From Rubrobacteraceae bacterium (GTDB lineage: Bacteria > Actinomycetota > Rubrobacteria > Rubrobacterales > Rubrobacteraceae), in assembly GCA_021156345.1 (NCBI GenBank), contig JAJNDJ010000015.1, positions 1-9,953 on the forward strand: a DNA stretch of 9,953 nucleotides, given 5' to 3'. The notes beneath the pieces are model-generated. The model searched no databases. It was given only the letters and a program-made list of their open reading frames with translations, and was not told the DNA's origin. Position numbers and translations under genes: made by a program. Positions 1 to 6,180 of this stretch are shown one piece after another. How positions within the stretch are numbered: the first letter of the stretch is position 1; every line of letters begins with the position of its first letter.

Positions 1-221
1 GCATCCCATGGGTGTGACTCTCTCTGGGAAGAGAGCACCTCATTTACCAAGGCTGCATGATCTGTGCCGCAGCCACAGACGGTTTCGGAGGCACTCAGGA
101 CCGACCTCTCTCCACAGTCGCACTCCACCACGACACACCCATGACACCATACGTAGTCCTCAGCGTATGGGGTCTTGTGCACCTCGTAGTGCCCCTCGGT
201 GCTGTCGATAACTGCTGTCAT
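1..221 (-). CDS. Six-cysteine zinc-ribbon-like small protein, C-terminus cut by the window edge
   Basis: This minus-strand frame opens at an ATG at 221-219 and stays open for 73 codons to the left edge, so the C-terminus is missing. Upstream of the ATG is a purine-rich stretch (GGAGGGGAAAGGGGG) that can act as ribosome binding site. The protein has six Cys in pairs: C26-x2-C29, C34-x-C36 and C49-x-C51, with His55 close by. This arrangement is typical of a small zinc ribbon or rubredoxin-like knuckle. There is no signal peptide or membrane segment. It is divergent from the maturation protease at 365, with 143 bases between. I do not recognise a named family and infer only metal binding. Confidence that it is coding is good because the Cys pairs, start and RBS agree. 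Confidence 0.75.
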   Translation of the reverse strand, partial: MTAVIDSTEGHYEVHKTPYAEDYVWCHGCVVVECDCGERSVLSASETVCGCGTDHAALVNEVLSSQRESHPWD

Positions 222-269
222 CCAGCTACCCCCTTTCCCCTCCGGATGTACCTGGTTGATCGTATATAT

Positions 270-296
270 GCTACTTTTGTAGCTATCCACTATAAT
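270..296 (+). promoter_or_regulatory. Possible promoter/operator between divergent genes
   Basis: The AT-rich spacer between the zinc-ribbon gene and the protease holds a perfect consensus -10 hexamer TATAAT at 291-296 on the plus strand. It also holds a short hairpin, GCTAC-TTTT-GTAGC, at 270-283. No good -35 box lies 16-18 bases upstream of TATAAT; the hairpin occupies that place. An activator-dependent promoter or chance are both possible. Confidence 0.3.
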
Positions 297-364
297 TGCG
301 CATGCCGAGCGTCGTCAAGACCATATCCGCACACTTAACAACTCTTAAAGGCTCTGTGGACCAA

Positions 365-705
365 ATGAAGATATATGTCTTCGGCAACGAATATGTAGCG
401 GAAGACAAGAGGGCTATTGAAGTTGCAAAAGAGCTAGAAGGAGCAATAGAGGGCATCTCGTTTGTCTTCGTCAACCCTAACGAAGGGTGACGTTGATCGA
501 AGGAGGTGTGATCGACGAGTTGATTTCCTCCCCTCGCGGATCAGTGCACGACTTCGATCTGGCCTTTCAACTGAGATACCTGAAGAAGCTGAACAAACTA
601 GGGGAAGTCACCATAATCGGCATACCGCAAGAAGGAGAAGTGGATCATCTTCGTATCCAGTCTATCTTGAGGAAATTGGTAGCGCACGACATGCAAGGGT
701 CGTAG
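365..705 (+). pseudogene. [NiFe]-hydrogenase maturation protease, broken by an internal deletion/frameshift
   Basis: Two adjacent frames together read as a hydrogenase maturation endopeptidase (HybD/HycI/HoxW type), which removes the C-terminal peptide of the large subunit after Ni insertion. Part one (365-490, 41 residues) has the N-terminal strand and GN motif (G7-N8) with Asp14 in the usual first Ni-ligand place. Part two (487-705, 72 residues if started at GTG 487) contains SVHDFDLAFQLRYL, whose His is the expected third ligand, and a typical C-terminal part (EVTIIGIP). The frames overlap by four bases (GTGA). Together they give about 113 residues against roughly 140-160 normally. The missing piece is the central strand that should carry the second metal-binding Asp. 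A deletion not divisible by three explains both the loss and the frame change. Reinitiation could still produce two pieces. The 3' end is antisense to the hydrogenase large-subunit gene. Confidence 0.7.
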
Positions 706-1946
706 GCACGCACAATGCTCTCGGCGTTCATGCGCAGCGTATCTTCGTCTCCATCCAGGTTCTCGTTGAAGTAATCTTTCAGGTCGTTCTCGATGTTTAT
801 CTGGTTTTGCGCTGTCGGAACGACCACATCGTAGTCCTCGATAACGCCTCTCTCGTTGACCTTCGCCGCATGGTACAGAAGCCCCCGCGGAGCCTCGATC
901 AGCCCCACTCCTGTACCAGGCTGCGCCGGCTTTCGAACCGGCTTCTCATCGGTCAGATGTATGGTGCTCAAGATATCGATCGCATCGTCGACACACTGCA
1001 AAATCTCAATCGCTTGTGCGAGGTTATTGTGATAGATGTTGTTAGATGGGAAGGCTGAAAGATAGGATGCTACATCGTCCTTTGTCTGGGGATGGAGGAG
1101 CTCGGAATTCAAGTTCATGCGCGCTAGCGCACCGACGAGGTAATCCTCTTGAGTGTCGGAAAACCGATACCCCTCTGCGTGTGAGTAGGGGATCTGTACG
1201 TACTGCAAGTAATTCTCGAACTCCGATCGAGCGATTCGGCTCCCGTTCGAGTTCGCAACATCGCCTTCGAGAAAATCGAACTGTGTCTCGTTGCGCAGAG
1301 CCAGATAATCCGTGTTTCGGATAAGAGTCGCATCCCACTCAAGGAACGTTTCAATTCCTCTGAGTACCTGAGGTCGTATGGCCTCCAAGCGAGCAAGAAG
1401 GCCGGGGAACTTTGCCGGGTCGGGATTTCTGAGGAATCCCCCCACGGTCGGCCACGGGGCGTGGATCGCAGCCCCCACGGCGGCGTTGCTGATGTCCGTG
1501 CCTAGCTGCTTGATGTCGAATGAATCGTGCAGGAGCGTGTGGCCGATATCGCCAGGGTCGTCGGAGACGTCGAGGATAGAGTCGACACCAAGGACGTCTG
1601 GCAACACGAAGAAGTAGAGGTGCAACCCGTGGTCCCTGATCATGAGCCCGTCATAGGCCAACCTGCGAAGCGCCTTCGTCAGCTCCGTTACCGCGATCCC
1701 CTGGGAGCTTTCGATCGCCATCAGGGAGGCGAAGAGGTGGGCGACGGAACACGTGCCACAGATCCTGGACAGGAAGGACGGTACCGCGACGATCCGCTTG
1801 CCCCTGACCGCCGTCGTAAAGAACCTGCGGTAGTCGCTGATGATGAACTGCAGGTCCTTGACTTCTTCGTCTTCGATCAAGACCTTGAGGCCTGCGTTGC
1901 CCTCGATCTTCGTGATGGTGTCTATCGCAATGTTTCTAGGAGGCAT
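645..1946 (-). CDS. [NiFe]-hydrogenase large (catalytic) subunit, group 3-like
   Basis: This 433-residue protein carries both paired-Cys motifs that hold the Ni-Fe(CN)2CO site: RICGTCSVAH at residues 61-70 (C63, C66, H70) and DPCMSC at 416-421 (C418, C421). EG near residue 15, RDHGLHLYFF and PTVGGFLRNPD are also as expected for cytoplasmic group 3 enzymes (Frh/Mvh/Hyh/Hox-like), and the length fits. There is no signal peptide, and the small subunit lacks a Tat signal, so the enzyme should be cytoplasmic. The family pattern DPCxxCxxH/R is altered: Asn424 replaces His/Arg at the processing site, followed by a nine-residue tail. I chose ATG 1946, which overlaps the small-subunit gene by 11 bases and suggests translational coupling; TTG 1961 is an alternative. 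The last 61 bases overlap the opposing protease gene. The subgroup is not certain. Confidence 0.88.
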   Translation of the reverse strand: MPPRNIAIDTITKIEGNAGLKVLIEDEEVKDLQFIISDYRRFFTTAVRGKRIVAVPSFLSRICGTCSVAHLFASLMAIESSQGIAVTELTKALRRLAYDGLMIRDHGLHLYFFVLPDVLGVDSILDVSDDPGDIGHTLLHDSFDIKQLGTDISNAAVGAAIHAPWPTVGGFLRNPDPAKFPGLLARLEAIRPQVLRGIETFLEWDATLIRNTDYLALRNETQFDFLEGDVANSNGSRIARSEFENYLQYVQIPYSHAEGYRFSDTQEDYLVGALARMNLNSELLHPQTKDDVASYLSAFPSNNIYHNNLAQAIEILQCVDDAIDILSTIHLTDEKPVRKPAQPGTGVGLIEAPRGLLYHAAKVNERGVIEDYDVVVPTAQNQINIENDLKDYFNENLDGDEDTLRMNAESIVRAYDPCMSCATNFLKIDWIRR

Positions 1947-2466
1947 GCTGGCCGATACCAAATAGTTCCAAGTACTTGTTCAACGTCTGCAAAAAGGAAG
2001 GCACCTTCATCGGGCACCCACGCACCATATCGTCGACCTGTATTACCTCGTTGAGCCTCTTGACCTCTTTTCCGTAGTCAAAGTGACTCAGGTACCACCG
2101 TATTCTTTCGTCTATCTGCTCGTTGGCAAACTGGTTCCGGCTCGTCGAAGGCTTACCGGTACAGGCGCACGCGCCTATAGCCACCACGTACTGGGAGTTC
2201 TCACGGATCTCCCTCACCTCTTCCGCCTGCGACTCAGACGAAATCGCCCCTTCGATGAACGCCACGTCCAGTCCGGCAAGCGAGTTCTTCGTCTTGAGCG
2301 CCTTCATGTGCCTGAACTCGACCACCTTCTTCCATTCATCGAGGTGGTCGTTGAGTAACTCAGTAAGGAGGATCGTGCTGTCTTCGCAGCAGGTGAAAGA
2401 AAACCAGCCCACGACCAGCCGCTCATGCTGGTCAGTGCCGCTTGTCAGCTGTGTTGATTGCTCCAT
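1936..2466 (-). CDS. [NiFe]-hydrogenase small subunit, single-cluster type
   Basis: This 176-residue protein resembles HoxY/HyhS/MvhG-type small subunits, which hold only the proximal [4Fe-4S] cluster and pass electrons from the Ni-Fe site. Visible motifs are FSFTCCEDS (C26, C27), IGACACTG (C100, plus an extra C102) and RGCPM (C151). The usual first motif is CxxC; here the two Cys are adjacent. The segment LDVAFIEGAIS (residues 66-76) is the typical flavodoxin-like strand of the family. There is no Tat signal and no C-terminal domain for medial or distal clusters, so an electron-accepting partner is expected, but no diaphorase subunit lies in the window. The gene ends inside the start of the large-subunit gene. 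ATG 2466 has AGGA close upstream. The family is clear; the exact group is not. Confidence 0.85.
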   Translation of the reverse strand: MEQSTQLTSGTDQHERLVVGWFSFTCCEDSTILLTELLNDHLDEWKKVVEFRHMKALKTKNSLAGLDVAFIEGAISSESQAEEVREIRENSQYVVAIGACACTGKPSTSRNQFANEQIDERIRWYLSHFDYGKEVKRLNEVIQVDDMVRGCPMKVPSFLQTLNKYLELFGIGQHAS

Positions 2467-2487
2467 AGTCCTGTGATCCTATGGGAG

Positions 2488-2516
2488 AAAATACAGGATG
2501 TTCTCTTTGCAGGCAA
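2488..2516 (-). promoter_or_regulatory. Candidate promoter of the hydrogenase operon
   Basis: On the minus strand, TTGCCT (2516-2511) and TATTTT (2493-2488) are separated by exactly 17 bases. They lie 22-50 bases upstream of the small-subunit ATG, within the 131-base gap after the FAD-protein gene. A short inverted repeat, TCCTGT/ACAGGA (2469-2474 and 2493-2498), overlaps the -10 side and the start region and could be a regulator site. Both hexamers are imperfect. Confidence 0.35.
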
Positions 2517-2597
2517 CGCCAAGAACGTGAACCGCCGCGATCGGCCCGAACAGAGCAGCAACGCCGTACGCAGAGCACTCTCTTCTGGCCACTCACC

Positions 2598-3671
2598 TTA
2601 CCGCGCCGGAACTTCCTCGTGATCATCCAGGCTCAGGAGCAGCATCTCTCCAGATCGGGCGACGGTGCCCTGGATGGCGGCGTTCCCGGGACGGTCCTCC
2701 ACCTCGCTAAGCTTCTGAGGGAAGTCCACCAACGAGACCAAATCGCGGGATAGGTCAGGAAACCGTGGGGATAGAACAGAGGGCGTGACCGGAAAGAACC
2801 TCTCTCCCCACGCACGGTGGGCTTCAGCTGCGGAGAGGGTGCGGCCCCGAGAGGACCCGATGACGCTTTGGAGGCGGTCCTCGACTTCTCCCACCCGTTC
2901 TGCCGGATAGGCACCGAAGAGCAAGAAGTTCCCCCCGAGGTTTCTGGCGTACGCCATGCCGGGGTTCAAGAAGGCCAGGTGCCAGAGCGGCAGGCCGACC
3001 TCGGCTATGCCCGCCACAGCGCCGGTTAGTTCCTCCGCCGATCCGAAGGCAGCGCCGAAGGGTACATCCGCATGCGCCTGCCGGGTTCGCAGCTTCGCGC
3101 CCACGATAATCCCCGACGCTCCGGGTCCGATGAAGGATCGCACCTCCTCCCCCGATACCTCGACGATCTCTCCGCCCGATAGGACCACCCTCGCCGATAG
3201 GACGTTCTCGCTCAGCCAGCCGTACTCGAAGGAGCCGACGCCGAGGCCATCCATGGCCAGCCAGCCGCCTACCGTGGCCCGGGGGGCGCTCGTAGGATAG
3301 ACGGCGAGGCCCCATCCCCGCGTGCGCAGGGGGTCGTCCAGCTGCAGCCACGACGCCCCTGGCTCGGCTTCCACCCAGGGCTCTTCGTGCTCGGGTAGGC
3401 GCAGGCCACGCATCAGGTCGAAGCGGATCAGAATACTACCGCCCTCGACATCCGCCTTGGAGGCCGTCCCGGCACCCAGCGCGACCAGCGGCACGGAGTA
3501 ACGCCCGGCCTCCTCCGCGAGGAGCTTGACCTCCTCGGCATTCATCGGCGACACGGAAGCTAGAGCGTCTCCGACGTCCGGCACACCCGGCGGAGCCGAT
3601 TCTGTTCTCTTCAACCGGTCTCCGAAGACCTCCTCGAGACCCCTCAGGGCTCGCTCGTGGGGAGATTCCAT
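2598..3671 (-). CDS. FAD-binding oxidoreductase, PCMH type (GlcE/GlcD-like)
   Basis: This 357-residue protein has the PCMH/VAO-type FAD-binding fold used by glycolate oxidase and D-lactate dehydrogenase subunits. Seen in order: a helical N-terminus (ALRGLEEVFGDRL), the dinucleotide-side loop PLVALGAGTAS (61-71), the second FAD loop YPTSAPRATVGGWLAMDGLG (125-144), and RVVLSGGEIVEVSGEE with GPGASGIIVGAKL (161-193). The length suits a GlcE-like subunit rather than full GlcD, which is longer. No Fe-S (GlcF) partner lies in the window. ATG 3671 follows a good Shine-Dalgarno sequence (AGAAGGAAGG) and is preferred over the upstream extension to 3836, which looks non-coding. The hydrogenase small subunit begins 131 bases downstream on the same strand, so co-transcription is possible. 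GC is higher than in the hydrogenase genes. The substrate cannot be read from the sequence. A truncated relative occurs at 6009-6149. Confidence 0.82.
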   Translation of the reverse strand: MESPHERALRGLEEVFGDRLKRTESAPPGVPDVGDALASVSPMNAEEVKLLAEEAGRYSVPLVALGAGTASKADVEGGSILIRFDLMRGLRLPEHEEPWVEAEPGASWLQLDDPLRTRGWGLAVYPTSAPRATVGGWLAMDGLGVGSFEYGWLSENVLSARVVLSGGEIVEVSGEEVRSFIGPGASGIIVGAKLRTRQAHADVPFGAAFGSAEELTGAVAGIAEVGLPLWHLAFLNPGMAYARNLGGNFLLFGAYPAERVGEVEDRLQSVIGSSRGRTLSAAEAHRAWGERFFPVTPSVLSPRFPDLSRDLVSLVDFPQKLSEVEDRPGNAAIQGTVARSGEMLLLSLDDHEEVPAR

Positions 3672-3862
3672 AGATTCTGTCCTTCCTTCTGTTTGGTTAC
3701 ACCCGAAACGTACTACCGCCCAAGCAACTGTTCCTGAGCAATCTTGACGGTTTGCCCCATCCATGTTGACCATCTTCTGTAGCGTTCCGTCCGAGCCCGT
3801 GCTCGATCCTCGGGCGGGGTGGTGGTCTACGATCAATGCTCGAGCGAATCGTCAAGGTGTGT

Positions 3863-4606
3863 CTACCTGATGAGGACCTGAAAAGCCACCATAGCGACGA
3901 CGGAGACCGTGATCACCACGGCCACGAGATTGCTGGAAGCTTCCTCGTTGGCGTCGGGCACGAGCTCGGAGAAGATCATCCAGATCATGGCCCCCGCCGC
4001 GAAGCCCAATCCGCAAGGCAGCAGCGGCCGGAAGACCTCAACAAAGAAGAACGCCGGTACCGCCATCAGGGGCTGGGGCAAGCTGGAGAAGATGCTCCAG
4101 AATGCGGCGCGAACCCAGCCCACCCCGCGCGGCACGAGTACCAGGCTGATGGCGAGCCCCTCGGGCACGTTGTGGACGGCCAGAGCCAGGCTTATGAACA
4201 GGCCAAGGGCCTCACCTCCGCCGAAAGATACCCCTATCCCCACCCCCTCGGTGAAAGAGTGTATCGTCATGACGCCGACGATGAGCAGCGCCTTGCGGGC
4301 GTCGAAACCGCTCATGCTCGCGAAAACCGCCGGGTGCTCCTCTTGCCGGAGGGACCGGCGCGCGACCACGATGAACGCTAGGCCGAGCAGGGCACCCGCC
4401 AGCGCACGCAGGGGGCCGTAATTCATGCCCTCGTAGATCAGGCCGAAGCTCGCCGCGAGCATGAGCCCGGCCGCGACGGCGTTGGAGACCCCGAGCCACC
4501 GGCGTGTGGGGTGCTTGGCGAAAGCGAAGGGCACGGCGCCGAGCCCAGTGGCCACCGCCGTGAGCAGTGCGAAGAGAAAGACCGAAGACGCGCCCGCCGA
4601 TTCCAT
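3863..4606 (-). CDS. ZIP-family metal (zinc/iron) transporter
   Basis: This 247-residue integral membrane protein has about eight hydrophobic helices and the two metal-binding helix motifs of ZIP transporters: HSFTEG (116-121) and HNVPEG (145-150). The second is the canonical HNxPEG; the first has Ser-Phe-Thr where HNxPEG is usual. ZIP proteins (ZupT/GufA-like) import Zn2+ or other divalent metals into the cytoplasm. A loop with Arg-Arg and HPAVFASMSG (about 83-100) sits where the variable cytoplasmic loop is expected. I chose ATG 4606, where the hydrophobic protein begins; GGAG lies just upstream, though rather close. The upstream reading frame to 4756 overlaps the previous gene and looks non-coding. 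The unrecognised 163-residue gene ends 43 bases upstream on the same strand, so the two probably form a pair. Which metal is carried cannot be told. Confidence 0.85.
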   Translation of the reverse strand: MESAGASSVFLFALLTAVATGLGAVPFAFAKHPTRRWLGVSNAVAAGLMLAASFGLIYEGMNYGPLRALAGALLGLAFIVVARRSLRQEEHPAVFASMSGFDARKALLIVGVMTIHSFTEGVGIGVSFGGGEALGLFISLALAVHNVPEGLAISLVLVPRGVGWVRAAFWSIFSSLPQPLMAVPAFFFVEVFRPLLPCGLGFAAGAMIWMIFSELVPDANEEASSNLVAVVITVSVVAMVAFQVLIR

Positions 4607-4649
4607 ATCTCCTACACCCCGAGCAGCCGCCGCCCGCGAGCTCGCATTC

Positions 4650-5141
4650 TCAGAGTTTAACCTGCGAATAGACCAGCAACGGCCAGGTAGGAACATCTTC
4701 GCCTCGGGCTGCGGCGTCGACCTGCCTCTCCAACCCACGAAGAGAGAGCCACGCATCCCGAACGCCGTCCTTCACCTCGGGGATGCTCCTCAGGCCACCC
4801 TTCGAGAAATCTGTGGAGAGGACCCTCACCGACCTGGCGTTCAACCCGATCAGCGCCTCGCAGATCGCCTGGTTCAGCCCTCCCTCCACAGGATAGCAGG
4901 CGTGCCTCAAGCGTATCTCCTCAGCCTGCCGCCGGGCAGCTTCTCCCCTCCGGGCGGCGGTCTCGATATCCCGCAGCGCGCCGCTAGTCCGCAAGAACAC
5001 CTCGTGCGCCAGCCGGGTGAGCACGAGCCCCTCGTGACCGAGGAGAGCCGCGTCGGCGAGCAGGTCCGAGAGCCCAACGCGCCCGTTGTCCTGCCAGTGC
5101 CATACCTCTCCGAGGCGCCTGACGAACTCGTCCTCTGCCAT
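4650..5141 (-). CDS. Uncharacterised 163-residue protein, upstream of the ZIP transporter gene
   Basis: I do not recognise this family. The protein is soluble and mostly helical: an acidic N-terminus (MAEDEFVRRLGEVWHW), a hydrophobic helix-rich part near LADAALLGHEGLVLTRLAHEVFL (broken here only by ordinary polar residues), a strongly charged Arg/Ala/Glu helix (about 58-78), then HACYPVEGGLNQAICEALIG with two Cys (82 and 94). ATG 5141 is supported by AAGGGAT about six bases upstream. Codon use and high GC match neighbouring genes, which supports coding. It lies 43 bases upstream of the ZIP transporter on the same strand, so a role linked to metal uptake is possible but unproven. A 14-base palindrome lies 53-66 bases upstream of the start. 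Confidence 0.7.
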   Translation of the reverse strand: MAEDEFVRRLGEVWHWQDNGRVGLSDLLADAALLGHEGLVLTRLAHEVFLRTSGALRDIETAARRGEAARRQAEEIRLRHACYPVEGGLNQAICEALIGLNARSVRVLSTDFSKGGLRSIPEVKDGVRDAWLSLRGLERQVDAAARGEDVPTWPLLVYSQVKL

Positions 5142-5193
5142 TCCAGATCCCTTCTTACACCGCCGTCCGTGCCACTATCCCCGCCTCCGCGAG

Positions 5194-5207
5194 ACGAGCG
5201 TGCTCGT
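5194..5207. repeat. Perfect short inverted repeat upstream of the 163-residue gene
   Basis: ACGAGC-GT-GCTCGT is a perfect dyad of six-base arms with a two-base centre. It sits in the 199-base gap between the PAS-LuxR gene and the 163-residue gene, at a distance suitable for an operator. In GC-rich DNA such palindromes also arise by chance. Weaker TTGCC/GGCAA arms occur at 5279-5297. I see no coding region or clear terminator in this gap. Confidence 0.3.
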
Positions 5208-5340
5208 GAAGAGTCCGCTCGCCCTCGTTGGCGGTTGCCATACCGTACCGGAAGCGAGCAGCTTCGCCATGAGCAGGGTTGCCCATATGAGTGGCAAAGA
5301 TTGGCCAAATGGGGCGTCAATAGACGTGAAGGGGGAGGGC

Positions 5341-6012
5341 TTATCCGCCGAGGATGCCCATCTCGCGGGCCTTAGCCAGAACCTCAAGCTGGGAGTGCGC
5401 ACCCAACGCCTGTAACAAGGAGCGAACGTGGTTTCTGACCGTGGCCTCGGAGAGGAAGAGCTCCTTACCGATCTCCTTCACCGACTTGCCCTCAGAAAGT
5501 AACTGCAGCACTTCGAGCTGCCTCGGGGTCAGGGCGGGGATGTTTCTCCTTCTCGGGGCGGGCGCCTCCTTCTTGGAAGAAAGCTGTATCAGCCCGTGGG
5601 CCATCTCGAGCGCGTCGTGGGTTCCCTGCGTGTCGCGAAATAGGTGCACCAGGTATGGCCCCTCCTCGGTCTCGACCGTGAGGTTGCTGACGCTCACCCA
5701 CCGCCTGTCTCCTGAGCGGGTCTTAATGCGCATCTCAAAGGCTGAGACGGGACGATGGGCCCGGGCAAGGTGCATGACCGAGCAACCGTGGGCGCAGAAA
5801 GGTCCACCGTCCTCGCGCTCGCCCATGACGGCATCGTAACAAGGCTGCCCCAGAGCCTCCTGCGCAAGCGCCCCGGTGAGGTACTCCATCCCAGAGTCCC
5901 AGTGGACGATCCTGTAGTCGGGGTCCACCACGTAGACGGCGTCGCCCGTGCGGGCCTCGGTCAGGCTCCTGACCGCCGGAGGAAGCTCTCGCACCTTCCT
6001 ATCCTCGTTCAT
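5341..6012 (-). CDS. PAS-domain LuxR/NarL-type transcriptional regulator with a three-Cys cluster
   Basis: This 223-residue protein has a PAS sensor domain (about 15-130, starting ARTGDAVYVVDPDYRIVHW) followed by a LuxR-type helix-turn-helix (about 158-222; LTPRQLEVLQLLSEGKSVKEI and LSEATVRNHVRSLL). The PAS part has an insertion with Cys58-x14-Cys73-x3-Cys77 (CAHGC), which could bind a metal or Fe-S cluster or sense redox. There is no receiver-domain phosphorylation site, so ligand or redox state is the likely signal. The ATG at 6012 overlaps the stop of the upstream 46-codon remnant in an ATGA arrangement, implying translational coupling. It is the last gene of the run that begins with norB, 5' to 3' on the minus strand. 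NO or oxygen sensing is inferred from that context. No other start is as well placed. Confidence 0.85.
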   Translation of the reverse strand: MNEDRKVRELPPAVRSLTEARTGDAVYVVDPDYRIVHWDSGMEYLTGALAQEALGQPCYDAVMGEREDGGPFCAHGCSVMHLARAHRPVSAFEMRIKTRSGDRRWVSVSNLTVETEEGPYLVHLFRDTQGTHDALEMAHGLIQLSSKKEAPAPRRRNIPALTPRQLEVLQLLSEGKSVKEIGKELFLSEATVRNHVRSLLQALGAHSQLEVLAKAREMGILGG

Positions 6013-6149
6013 AACAGGCCCATTGTATAGTCTGCCTCCGGAGGATCAATCGTCGCGAGAGCCCCCGAGCCGTTGGACCTGTGTCGCATGAAGCGGGTTC
6101 CGAAAGTATCTTCGATGTTTCTCAGGGCCATCTCGGGAATGTCGTTCAT
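6009..6149 (-). pseudogene. 46-codon remnant of an FAD-binding oxidase gene, coupled to the PAS-LuxR gene
   Basis: The peptide starts at ATG 6149 behind AAAGG at good spacing. It lines up in register with the N-terminus of the FAD protein encoded at 2598-3671: EMALRNIEDTFGTRF against ERALRGLEEVFGDRL, and then ALATIDPPEAD against ALASVSPMNAE. Both reading frames begin the same number of residues before the shared block. The homology stops after about 46 residues, before any FAD-binding loop, and the TGA at 6011-6009 overlaps the LuxR ATG. This is best read as the 5' end of a deleted paralogue, whose start may now serve only to couple translation into the regulator. It cannot bind FAD. A small functional leader peptide is an alternative. 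Confidence 0.6.
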
Positions 6150-6180
6150 AAGAGGCCTTTCTGCCATTCGTCCATCACAT

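Noticed and set aside
487..705. Second half of the protease as an independent small gene
   Set aside because: It continues the same fold as 365-490 and begins only at a GTG inside the previous stop; the AAGGAGG at 499-505 lies inside its coding part and has no well-spaced start after it.
3780..3830. Weak CCGAG/CTCGG hairpin after the ZIP transporter gene as a terminator
   Set aside because: The stem is short and there is no T-run; hairpins of this quality are common by chance at this GC content.
3672..3836. N-terminal extension of 55 residues on the FAD-binding protein
   Set aside because: The extension has no family resemblance and a composition unlike the gene, while ATG 3671 has a strong ribosome binding site and matches the start of the paralogous remnant at 6149.
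3836..4421. Long plus-strand frames opposite the ZIP transporter, and similar long frames opposite norB
   Set aside because: They are antisense shadows of clearly conserved genes in high-GC DNA and encode repetitive Arg/Pro/Ala/His-rich sequence with no family motif.
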